Both the position numbers and the translations under genes were made by a program. Positions 26,539 to 33,888 of a stretch of DNA of 33,888 nt are shown here, in pieces. The stretch covers positions 1 through 33,888 of the forward strand of contig SLBI01000286.1 in the NCBI GenBank assembly GCA_007126375.1. Direction: 5' to 3'. The DNA comes from Paracoccaceae bacterium. GTDB taxonomy: Bacteria > Pseudomonadota > Alphaproteobacteria > Rhodobacterales > Rhodobacteraceae. Each line of letters opens with the position of its first letter. Position 1 is the first letter of the stretch. The notes under the pieces were generated by a model, which was not told the origin of the DNA, did not search any database, and saw only the letters and a program-made list of their open reading frames with translations.

Positions 26539-28553
26539 CCAACCCGCTGCTTGCCGACCGGGCCGACCGGTTCGAACTGCCGCCCTTCGACCGGATCGCC
26601 GAGACCGATTTTCTCCCGGCCTTCGAGACCGCGCTCTCGGAGGCGCGCGCGCGTGTGGCCGTGATCGCCGGGAACTCCGCCCCGCCCGATTTCGCCAATA
26701 CAATCGAGGCGCTGGAACTGGCGGGCGAGTCCCTTGGTCGGGTCTCGGCAGTATTCTTCAACCTCACCGGCACCGATTCGACACCGGGGCTGGAGGCACT
26801 GGCGCGCGATCTGGCGCCGAAGCTCTCGGCTTACGGCTCCGAGATCACCAACAACGAGGCGCTCTTCGCCAGGATCGAAGCGCTCTGGGAAAGGCGCGAC
26901 GCCTTGCGGCTCGACCCCGAGCAGATGCGGGTGCTGGAGTTGACCCGTCGGCGGTTCCTGCGTGCAGGCGCGGCGCTGCAGGGGACGGCGCGCGACCGGC
27001 TGACCGGGATCAAGTCCCGTCTCGCGAGCCTTGGAACGCAGTTCGGCCAGAACCTGCTGGCCGACGAACGCGGGTGGGTGTTGCCGTTGGCCGAGACGGA
27101 CCTGCACGGCCTGCCGGCCTGGCTGGTTGCCGCCGCGCGCGACGCCGGGGCCGAGCGCGGGCTGGGCGGACCGGCGATCACCCTCGCGCGGTCGCTCGTC
27201 GTGCCCTTTTTGCAGTTCTCGCCCCGCCGGGATCTGCGCGAACGCGCCTTCCGGGCCTGGGCGGCGCGCGGGGCGAACGGTGGCGCCACCGACAATCGCA
27301 CGATCGCTGCCGAGATCCTGGCGCTGCGCGCCGAACGGGCGGCCCTCCTCGGCTATCGCAGCTTTGCCGCCTACAAGCTGGAGCCGGAAATGGCCGGCAC
27401 GCCAGAGGCGGTGCGGGCGCTGCTGATGCGCGTTTGGGAACCGGCCCGCGCGCAGGCCGATGCCGATGCCGAGGCACTTGCCGCGCTCATGGCCGCAGAC
27501 GGCGTGAACGGCCCGCTCGAGCCCTGGGACTGGCGCTATTATGCCGAGCGGCGCCGCCGGGCCGCCTTCGACTTCGACGAGGACGCGGTGAAGCCGCATC
27601 TGTCGCTGGATGCGATGATCGCGGCTGCCTTCGATGTGGCGGGGCGCCTCTTCGGGCTCGAGTTCCGGCCGATCGACGTGACCCTCCACCACCCGGACGC
27701 GCGCGCCTGGGAGGTGACGCGTGGCGGTCGGCACATGGCTGTGTTCGTGGGCGACTATTTCGCGCGACCGTCGAAACGCTCGGGCGCCTGGTGTTCCAGT
27801 TTCCGCGGACAGCGCAAGCTGGGCAGGGAAGAACGGCCCGTGGTGCTCAATGTCTGCAACTTCGCCAAGGGGGCGCCGGCGCTGCTGAGTTGGGACGATG
27901 CGCGCACCCTCTTTCACGAATTCGGCCATGCGCTGCATGTCGTGCTGTCCGACGTCACGCATCCCAGCGTGGCCGGCACCAGCGTGGCGCGCGATTTCGT
28001 GGAACTGCCCAGCCAGCTTTTCGAGCACTGGCTGGAGGTGCCGGAACTGCTGGATCGGCACGCCCGCCATGTCGAGACCGGCGCGGCGATTCCGGCCGAC
28101 CTGCGCGACCGGCTGATCGCCGCGCGCAACTTCGACCAGGGTTTCGCGACGGTCGAGTACCTCGCTTCCGCGCTCGTCGATCTGGCCTTTCACGACGGGC
28201 CGGCGCCGGCCGATCCGATGGCACGGCAGGCCGAAGTGCTGGCAAGGCTGGGGATGCCTCGGGCGATCACGATGCGCCATGCGACGCCGCAGTTCGCGCA
28301 TGTGTTCGCGGGCGACGGGTATTCCGCCGGGTATTACAGCTACATGTGGTCAGAGGTCATGGACGCTGACGCATTCGAAGCCTTCGAGGAGGCGGGCAAC
28401 CCGTTCGATCCGGGTGTGGCGCAGTTGCTGGAACGGCACATCCTTTCCGCCGGCGGGTCGGCCGAGCCCCAGACGCTCTACACTGCCTTTCGCGGCCGGA
28501 TGCCCGGGGTGGAGGCGCTGTTGCGCGGTCGCGGTCTCGACCGAGCCGCCTGA
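26535..28553 (+). CDS. M3-family oligopeptidase/peptidyl-dipeptidase
   Basis: MTNPLLADRADRFELPPFDRIAETDFLPAFETAL...; zinc motif LFHEFGHALHVVL; C-terminal GDGYSAGYYSYMWSEVMDADAFEAF. ATG 26535 overlaps the upstream stop (ATGA). Confidence 0.96.
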   Translation: MTNPLLADRADRFELPPFDRIAETDFLPAFETALSEARARVAVIAGNSAPPDFANTIEALELAGESLGRVSAVFFNLTGTDSTPGLEALARDLAPKLSAYGSEITNNEALFARIEALWERRDALRLDPEQMRVLELTRRRFLRAGAALQGTARDRLTGIKSRLASLGTQFGQNLLADERGWVLPLAETDLHGLPAWLVAAARDAGAERGLGGPAITLARSLVVPFLQFSPRRDLRERAFRAWAARGANGGATDNRTIAAEILALRAERAALLGYRSFAAYKLEPEMAGTPEAVRALLMRVWEPARAQADADAEALAALMAADGVNGPLEPWDWRYYAERRRRAAFDFDEDAVKPHLSLDAMIAAAFDVAGRLFGLEFRPIDVTLHHPDARAWEVTRGGRHMAVFVGDYFARPSKRSGAWCSSFRGQRKLGREERPVVLNVCNFAKGAPALLSWDDARTLFHEFGHALHVVLSDVTHPSVAGTSVARDFVELPSQLFEHWLEVPELLDRHARHVETGAAIPADLRDRLIAARNFDQGFATVEYLASALVDLAFHDGPAPADPMARQAEVLARLGMPRAITMRHATPQFAHVFAGDGYSAGYYSYMWSEVMDADAFEAFEEAGNPFDPGVAQLLERHILSAGGSAEPQTLYTAFRGRMPGVEALLRGRGLDRAA

Positions 28554-28562
28554 CGGCGGGAT

Positions 28563-28602
28563 CGCCGCCGCGGCCCGTCTGTGCGCAGGGCGCGCGGCGG
28601 CG
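28563..28602. terminator. Candidate bidirectional hairpin between convergent genes
   Basis: CGCCGCCGCG-GCCC-(11-nt loop)-GGGC-g-CGCGGCGGCG: 14 bp with one bulged G, between the M3 peptidase stop (28553) and the end of the convergent DUF4168-like gene (28610). No U-tract seen. Confidence 0.45.
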
Positions 28603-28609
28603 GACGGGA

Positions 28610-29011
28610 TCAGCCTTCGCCCGACATCTCTTCCAGCGTGGAGAGGATACGCGCGTTGAGTTCCTCGTCGGCCTGCGCGGCCTCGTTGATCGCGATATAG
28701 CGCTCGACCGTCATGCCCGGCTCGTCCTCGATCGCCGTCATCATCGCGGCATTGCCCTCTTCGACAAGCGCTTGCTGCTCGGCATCGGACCCTGCACTGG
28801 AGATGCGGTCGATGTAGGTCTCGCGCAGTTCCGCCATGGAAAGCGTGGCGCGCACGAAGGCGGCGAGTTCATCGCTGTCAACCTCGGCCCCCGAGATCTG
28901 CGCGGTCTGGGCGCCAGCGGTGCCCCAGCCGGCAATCGGCGCGAGGGCCGGGCCCGCCGTCCCGATGACCAGGGCAAGAGTGGCGACGGCGAAAGGTCTG
29001 GCAAATGTCAT
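28610..29011 (-). CDS. DUF4168-like exported protein
   Basis: MTFARPFAVATLALVIGTAGPALAPIAGWGTAGAQTAQ signal-like N-terminus, then AAFVRATLSMAELRETYIDRI...MTVERYIAINEAAQADEELNARILSTLEEM. Start ATG 29011. Confidence 0.7.
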   Translation of the reverse strand: MTFARPFAVATLALVIGTAGPALAPIAGWGTAGAQTAQISGAEVDSDELAAFVRATLSMAELRETYIDRISSAGSDAEQQALVEEGNAAMMTAIEDEPGMTVERYIAINEAAQADEELNARILSTLEEMSGEG

Positions 29012-29045
29012 GATGTCTCCTTTTGCGTTGCGCGTTCCGAGCCGA

Positions 29046-29064
29046 ACCGATGCGTTGCATCGGT
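29046..29064. repeat. Perfect inverted repeat ACCGATGC-GTT-GCATCGGT
   Basis: 8-bp perfect arms with a 3-nt centre, 35 bp upstream of the reverse-strand start at 29011. Confidence 0.85.
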
Positions 29065-29304
29065 GAGACCCGGACCGCCTCTCGCACCTATGCATGCCGC
29101 CCGGCGATGCAACCGCAAAGGCCGGGTCGATCCGCCAGGCATGCTCCCATCGGCAGCACGCCGCCGAACCGCCGGAAAGGTACCGGCAGGCCTCTGCCGA
29201 TCTGCGCCGTGGCGTTCTTTCGGGGTTGCATCGGGCGTGTCCCGGATCGGGGCGCCGTGCCGCACGGGATTGCCGCGCCACGGCAGCCGCCCCATATTCC
29301 GCGC

Positions 29305-29997
29305 ATGCTGAAGCTCACGCCGATCCTTCTTGCCTTGGCCTATGCAGTGGGCCTCTACTGGTTTTCGGCCTGGCGCACCGGGCGCGAACTGGATGCGAAT
29401 TCGACCGAACTGGCCGATGCGCGGCTGCGGCGGCTGACCGAGCGGATGGCGCGGGCGCTCGGGCTCGAAAGGATCCGGGTTCATGTCTACGAGATCGCGC
29501 CGGTCAACGGTCTCGCTGCGCCGGACGGGCGGATCTTCATAACCCGCGGTTTCCTCGACCGCTATCACCGCGGCGAGGTGACGGCGGAGGAGCTTGCCAG
29601 CGTCATCGCGCATGAACTGGGGCATGTGGCGCTCGGCCATTCGCGGCGCCGGATGATCGATTTCTCCGGCCAGAACGCGGTGCGGGTGGCGATGGCGACG
29701 ATTTTCAACCGGTTTCTTCCGGGGCTGGGCGTGGTGATCGCCAACGGGCTGGTGACCCTTCTGGCTGCGCGTATGAGCCGGGGCGACGAATACGAGGCCG
29801 ACGCCTATGCCTCGGCTCTGCTGATCAAGGCCGGGATCGGAACCGAGGGGCAGAAGACCCTGTTTCGCAAGCTGGAGAAGCTTACGGGCATGGCCGGCGG
29901 CATGCCCGTATGGCTGATGTCGCACCCGCGCAGCGATGACCGCATCCGGGCGATCGAGGCAAACGAGGCCCGTTGGCTGGGGCAGGCACCGGGTTGA
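29305..29997 (+). CDS. M48-family metalloprotease
   Basis: MLKLTPILLALAYAVGLYWFSAWRTG N-terminal hydrophobic segment; HEXXH in SVIAHELGHVALGHSRRRM; RGDEYEADAYA. Confidence 0.92.
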   Translation: MLKLTPILLALAYAVGLYWFSAWRTGRELDANSTELADARLRRLTERMARALGLERIRVHVYEIAPVNGLAAPDGRIFITRGFLDRYHRGEVTAEELASVIAHELGHVALGHSRRRMIDFSGQNAVRVAMATIFNRFLPGLGVVIANGLVTLLAARMSRGDEYEADAYASALLIKAGIGTEGQKTLFRKLEKLTGMAGGMPVWLMSHPRSDDRIRAIEANEARWLGQAPG

Positions 29998-30004
29998 GGC
30001 GCGC

Positions 30005-30559
30005 TCAGGCAGCCGGGCCAAGCGCCTTGCCGAGGCGGGGCAGCTTCGCACGCTTCAGAAAAGGGCGCAACGCCGCGGGCCGGCCGCTGCGCTGTGCAGC
30101 CTCTGTGAGCGCGGCGGACACGGCCGCTTCTACCGCGGACGGGCGGGCGAGCCAGAGGCCCATCAGGAAATCGTCGGGCGAGAGCGCGACGCGACCGTGC
30201 GGGGCCAGTGCGCGCGCCGGAAAGTCGCGCAGGTTCAACGTGACGATCCGCTCCGCCCCGCCGTCGATCGCCGCCGCAAGCACATGGGCATCGGCCGGAT
30301 CGGGGAGAGCGAGGTCGCTCAGGGTTGCGGCATCGGGCAGCACTTCTGCGGCGGGAAAGGCGGCGCGGAGCCGCGTGATCGCCGGTGCGGCGTCGGTGCT
30401 GCGCCGGGCCGCGGCATGGGCCCATTCGGCAAGGATGCGCGGCGACCAGAGCGGCGCGAAGAGACCGGCCGCCGCGCAGCCGAGGAGTATCTCGCGCAAC
30501 ACCGGCGGGTAGAGCACGCAGGCATCAAGCACGACCGGCGCCGGCAGATCCTCAGCCAT
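30005..30559 (-). CDS. PIN-domain protein
   Basis: VVLDACVLYPPVLREILLGCAAAGLFAPLWSPRILAEW...LPDPADAHVLAAAIDGGAERIVTLNLRDFP, a PIN-like acidic residue pattern. Start 30559 overlaps the upstream methyltransferase stop by 8 nt. Confidence 0.82.
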   Translation of the reverse strand: MAEDLPAPVVLDACVLYPPVLREILLGCAAAGLFAPLWSPRILAEWAHAAARRSTDAAPAITRLRAAFPAAEVLPDAATLSDLALPDPADAHVLAAAIDGGAERIVTLNLRDFPARALAPHGRVALSPDDFLMGLWLARPSAVEAAVSAALTEAAQRSGRPAALRPFLKRAKLPRLGKALGPAA

Positions 30560-31769
30560 CGAGGCGGAAGAACAGCGCCTTGAGATAGCCGCTCTCGGCC
30601 AGCTGCGGCAGGGTGGGGTGATCGGGTGCGGCGAAGCCGGTGTGCAGCAGTTGCGCCGCCCGCCCGGCCCGGCCGATGCCCCGGTTGCAGGCCGTGCGGA
30701 ACCGCGCGAGATCCGCCGCGTGGGAACAAGAGCACAGGCCCAGATAGCCGCCCGGCGCCACCAGCGCCGCAGCGAGGCGGGCGGTCCGCTCATAGGCTCG
30801 CAGCCCGGCCTCCAGAGCCGCTTTCGCGGGCGCGAATGCGGGCGGGTCGCAGATCACCAGATCAAAGCGCGCGCCCTCGGCAGCCAGTGCCTCCATGGCC
30901 GAGAAGGCATCCTCGTGGCGTGTCTCGAAGCGGGTGGCAACCCCGGATCGCAAGGCGCCCTCGGTGGCCAGTGTCAACGCGGGGGCGGAGCCGTCAACGG
31001 CCAGCGCATGGTCGGCGCCGGCGACGAGCGTGGCCAGCGCGAAGCCACCGACATGAGAGAACACGTCAAGCACGCGTCCACCGTGAGCCAGCCGGGCGGC
31101 GAAGGCGTGGTTGTCGCGCTGATCGTAATAAAGCCCGGTCTTCTGTCCGGCGATGACGTCGGCAAGATACGTCGCCCCGTTCATCGGCACCGCAACGGGA
31201 CCGTCGACCGCGCCGTGCAGGATCCGGGTGTCCTCGGCGAGCCCCTCGCGCAGGCGCGCCCGTCCGGTGCCGTTCTTGACCACGTGCGCGACACCGGTCT
31301 CCGCCACCAGCGCCTCGCTCAGCGCGTCGAGATGCGCCTCGGCCCAGGCGGCGTTCGGCTGGATCACGGCAAGGTCGCCGAAACGGTCGATCACCACGCC
31401 GGGCAGCCCGTCTGCCTCGGCGTGCACCAGCCGATGAAACGCCGGATCGCACAGGCGCGTGCGGAGCGACATCGCGCGGCGCAGGCGCACGGCGATCCAG
31501 TCGGTGTCGACAACCGCCATGGGGTCTTGGTCGAGCATCCGCGCGACGATCTTCGAATGCGGGTTCACGGTGACGAGGCCAAGCGGCCGACGTTGCGCAT
31601 CTTCGAGCACCGCGAGGGTGCCGGATGCCAGAGAACGGCTGCGTCGATCGAGCACCAGCTCGTCGGCATACACCCATGGCGCACCGTGGCGAACTGCACG
31701 GGCGTCAGCCGTGGGCCGTAGCCGGACGCGGGGGCGCGTGGGGGCGTCGGTATCTGATGCGGTGGTCAT
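30552..31769 (-). CDS. RlmI/RlmK-like class I SAM-dependent RNA methyltransferase
   Basis: PUA-like N-terminus ([13 protein letters not shown]); [67 protein letters not shown]. Confidence 0.92.
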   Translation of the reverse strand: MTTASDTDAPTRPRVRLRPTADARAVRHGAPWVYADELVLDRRSRSLASGTLAVLEDAQRRPLGLVTVNPHSKIVARMLDQDPMAVVDTDWIAVRLRRAMSLRTRLCDPAFHRLVHAEADGLPGVVIDRFGDLAVIQPNAAWAEAHLDALSEALVAETGVAHVVKNGTGRARLREGLAEDTRILHGAVDGPVAVPMNGATYLADVIAGQKTGLYYDQRDNHAFAARLAHGGRVLDVFSHVGGFALATLVAGADHALAVDGSAPALTLATEGALRSGVATRFETRHEDAFSAMEALAAEGARFDLVICDPPAFAPAKAALEAGLRAYERTARLAAALVAPGGYLGLCSCSHAADLARFRTACNRGIGRAGRAAQLLHTGFAAPDHPTLPQLAESGYLKALFFRLDG

Positions 31770-31863
31770 GCCCTTCCCTTACGGCGCGACGGGAGCGGGC
31801 GGAAGGGGAAGCGCAGACCGCCCGACGGGCCGTGCCGTCCGCGTCGGGCGTGGCTGGCGCGAT

Positions 31864-32052
31864 TCAGACCGTCTGGCCCCGGCCGACGGTCCGCCGCGCT
31901 GCGTTGCGGCGCATGATGGCAGCGAACAGCGCAGTCAGCGCATCTGCGAAAGCCTGGGCGCGAAGTTCGCGAGCCCGGCGCTCGATGGCAACGATATCAA
32001 CGGGCTCAGGCAGATCGACCATGAAATTGTTGCCGGGGGTGCGTTCAGTCAT
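31864..32052 (-). CDS. Small conserved-type protein (62 aa)
   Basis: [62 protein letters not shown], with AAGGAGG shortly upstream of ATG 32052 on the reverse strand. The track ORF starting at 32331 is over-extended. Confidence 0.72.
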   Translation of the reverse strand: MTERTPGNNFMVDLPEPVDIVAIERRARELRAQAFADALTALFAAIMRRNAARRTVGRGQTV

Positions 32053-32243
32053 CGGAGCCTCCTTCGGGGGCGTTGTTTGCATGTGCAGCAATCTAGGTGC
32101 GCTCGGCTGGCGCCACCACGAGCAATCGGGAAATCCTGCCATGCATGAAGCGCATGGGTTTTCGTGGACCGTTGCACACCGCACAGGGCGGGCTTCCTCC
32201 GACGGTACTGGCCAAGGCCGGGGTGCATGCCTAGACTCCGGAG

Positions 32244-32257
32244 TGTTAGCGCTAGCG
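32244..32257. promoter_or_regulatory. Candidate LacI-family-type operator TGTTAGCGCTAGCG
   Basis: Perfect core palindrome TAGCGCTA (32247-32254), extended GTTAGCGCTAGC with one mismatched pair, about 30 bp upstream of the edd ATG. Confidence 0.5.
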
Positions 32258-32287
32258 AGAGGCAGCGCGAAACCGCCGGAGGCCGCC

Positions 32288-33888
32288 ATGACACTCGATT
32301 CCCGCATCGCCGCCGTGACCGAGCGCATCACCGCGCGATCTGCAGCCAGCCGCAGCGCCTATCTCGACCGTCTCGACCGTGCGGCAGACGCGGGTCCGGC
32401 CCGGGCGCATCTGAGTTGCGGCAACCAGGCCCATGCCTATGCCGCGACGGGGCCGGACAAGGATCGGCTGGCCGAGGGCCGGGCGCCGAATCTCGGCATC
32501 GTCACCGCCTACAACGACATGCTCTCGGCGCATCAGCCGTTCGAGAGCTTTCCGGCACTGATCCGCGCAGCCGCGCGGCGGGCCGGCGCGACGGCGCAGG
32601 TGGCGGGGGGCGTGCCGGCGATGTGCGACGGAGTCACCCAGGGCCAGCCGGGGATGGAGCTGAGCCTCTTCTCGCGCGACGTGATCGCGCTCGCCGCCGG
32701 GGTGGCGCTGAGCCACAACTGTTTCGACGCCGCGCTCTATCTGGGCGTCTGCGACAAGATCGTGCCCGGTCTGGTGATCGCCGCCGCCACCTTCGGCCAT
32801 GTGCCGGCGGTGTTCCTGCCCGCCGGGCCGATGACCAGCGGCCTGCCGAACGACGCCAAGTCCGAGGTGCGCAAGCGCTTCGCCCGTGGCGAGATCGGCC
32901 GTGAGGAACTGATGCGCGCCGAGATGGCCAGTTACCACGGTCCCGGCACCTGCACCTTCTACGGCACCGCCAACACCAACCAGATGCTGATGGAATTCAT
33001 GGGGCTGCACCTGCCGGGCGCGAGTTTCGTCAACCCCGGCACGCCGTTGCGCGACGCGCTGACCGAGGCCGGCGTGGCGCGCGCCGCGGCGATCACGGCG
33101 CTGGGGAACGACTATCGCCCCGCCGGCCGCATCCTCGACGAACGCGCCTTCGTCAACGGGATGGTGGGGCTGATGGCCACCGGGGGCTCCACCAACCTCG
33201 TGATTCACCTCCCGGCGATGGCGCGGGCGGCGGGCGTGCTGCTGGAACTGGAGGATTTCGCCGCCGTCTCGGCCGCGGTGCCGCTGATGGCCCGGGTCTA
33301 TCCCAACGGGCTGGCGGATGTGAACCATTTCCACGCCGCTGGTGGCCTCGGCTACATGATCGCCGAATTGCTGGGCGCGGGGCTGCTGCACGACGATGTC
33401 GTGACGGTCGCGGGCGACGGGCTGGCCCGCTACGCGCAGGAGCCGAAGCTGACGGAGGATGGGCTGGCCTGGCAGCCGGGCGCCGCGGCCAGCCTGAACG
33501 ATCGCATCCTGCGGCCGGCCGCCGGCCCCTTCCAGCCCACGGGCGGCCTGCAGCGGCTGGCGGGCAATCTGGGCGAAGGGGTGATCAAGGTTTCCGCGGT
33601 GGCCGAGGAGCATCTGGCGCTGGAGGCGGCGGTGCGGGTCTTCGACAGCCAGGAGGCGGTGAAGGCCGCCTATCAGGCCGGCGAGTTCACCGAGGACACG
33701 GTGGTGGTGGTCCGCTTTCAGGGGCCGAAGGCGAACGGCATGCCGGAACTGCACGCGCTGACGCCGCTGCTGTCGGTGTTGATCGATCGCGGGCTGAAGG
33801 TGGCGCTGGTGACCGACGGGCGGATGTCCGGAGCGTCGGGCAAGGTGCCGGCAGCGATCCACATGTCTCCCGAGGCGGCCGAGGACGG
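32288..33888 (+). CDS. edd: 6-phosphogluconate dehydratase (C-terminus cut by window edge)
   Basis: Manual translation: [29 protein letters not shown]...[43 protein letters not shown]...[52 protein letters not shown]...[21 protein letters not shown]. Open at the window end, hence absent from the ORF track. Confidence 0.96.
   Translation, partial: MTLDSRIAAVTERITARSAASRSAYLDRLDRAADAGPARAHLSCGNQAHAYAATGPDKDRLAEGRAPNLGIVTAYNDMLSAHQPFESFPALIRAAARRAGATAQVAGGVPAMCDGVTQGQPGMELSLFSRDVIALAAGVALSHNCFDAALYLGVCDKIVPGLVIAAATFGHVPAVFLPAGPMTSGLPNDAKSEVRKRFARGEIGREELMRAEMASYHGPGTCTFYGTANTNQMLMEFMGLHLPGASFVNPGTPLRDALTEAGVARAAAITALGNDYRPAGRILDERAFVNGMVGLMATGGSTNLVIHLPAMARAAGVLLELEDFAAVSAAVPLMARVYPNGLADVNHFHAAGGLGYMIAELLGAGLLHDDVVTVAGDGLARYAQEPKLTEDGLAWQPGAAASLNDRILRPAAGPFQPTGGLQRLAGNLGEGVIKVSAVAEEHLALEAAVRVFDSQEAVKAAYQAGEFTEDTVVVVRFQGPKANGMPELHALTPLLSVLIDRGLKVALVTDGRMSGASGKVPAAIHMSPEAAED

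Noticed and set aside
26232-28301. 689-aa minus-strand ORF
   Set aside because: Antisense shadow of the M3 peptidase and the end of the E1-like gene.
32252-33862. 536-aa minus-strand ORF
   Set aside because: Antisense shadow of edd, whose own frame is open at the window edge.
1-33888. CRISPR arrays, transposons, integrases, prophage or retron-like elements
   Set aside because: No regularly spaced repeats, no transposase, integrase or reverse-transcriptase motifs, and no phage structural genes seen on either strand.

Overview
The window looks like a high-GC alphaproteobacterial chromosome (gene content and family flavour suggest Rhodobacterales; this assignment is inference). Most of it is ordinary housekeeping sequence: trmFO (cut by the left edge), gyrA, usg, dsbB, a YqaA/DedA-type membrane protein, tRNA-Leu(CAA), ftsK, a DapC-like aminotransferase, an amidase, a UbiH-type hydroxylase, a Trm112-like protein, a LON-domain protein, a CnoX-like thioredoxin, xth, glpD, gshB, an alpha/beta hydrolase, comM/yifB, an rpoH-type sigma factor, a ChaN-like protein, coaBC, dut, a ThiF/MoeB-like E1 enzyme, an M3 peptidase, a DUF4168-like protein, an M48 peptidase, a PIN protein, an RlmI-like methyltransferase, a small ORF, and edd (cut by the right edge). 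I see no transposase, integrase, CRISPR array or phage genes. The best candidate for something undescribed is a compact AT-richer islet at about 5592-6440, directly 3' of tRNA-Leu. It encodes a HEPN-like protein overlapping an unrecognised 122-aa partner ORF. Other points worth checking are a 29-bp interrupted palindrome plus promoter and repeat structures in the divergent gyrA/usg region, Gln at the GyrA Ser83-equivalent position, an RpoE-like promoter upstream of rpoH, a hairpin terminator inside the annotated ChaN N-terminus, a LacI-type palindrome before edd, and a membrane-anchored E1-like enzyme. Many long ORFs in the supplied track are antisense GC-rich artefacts.
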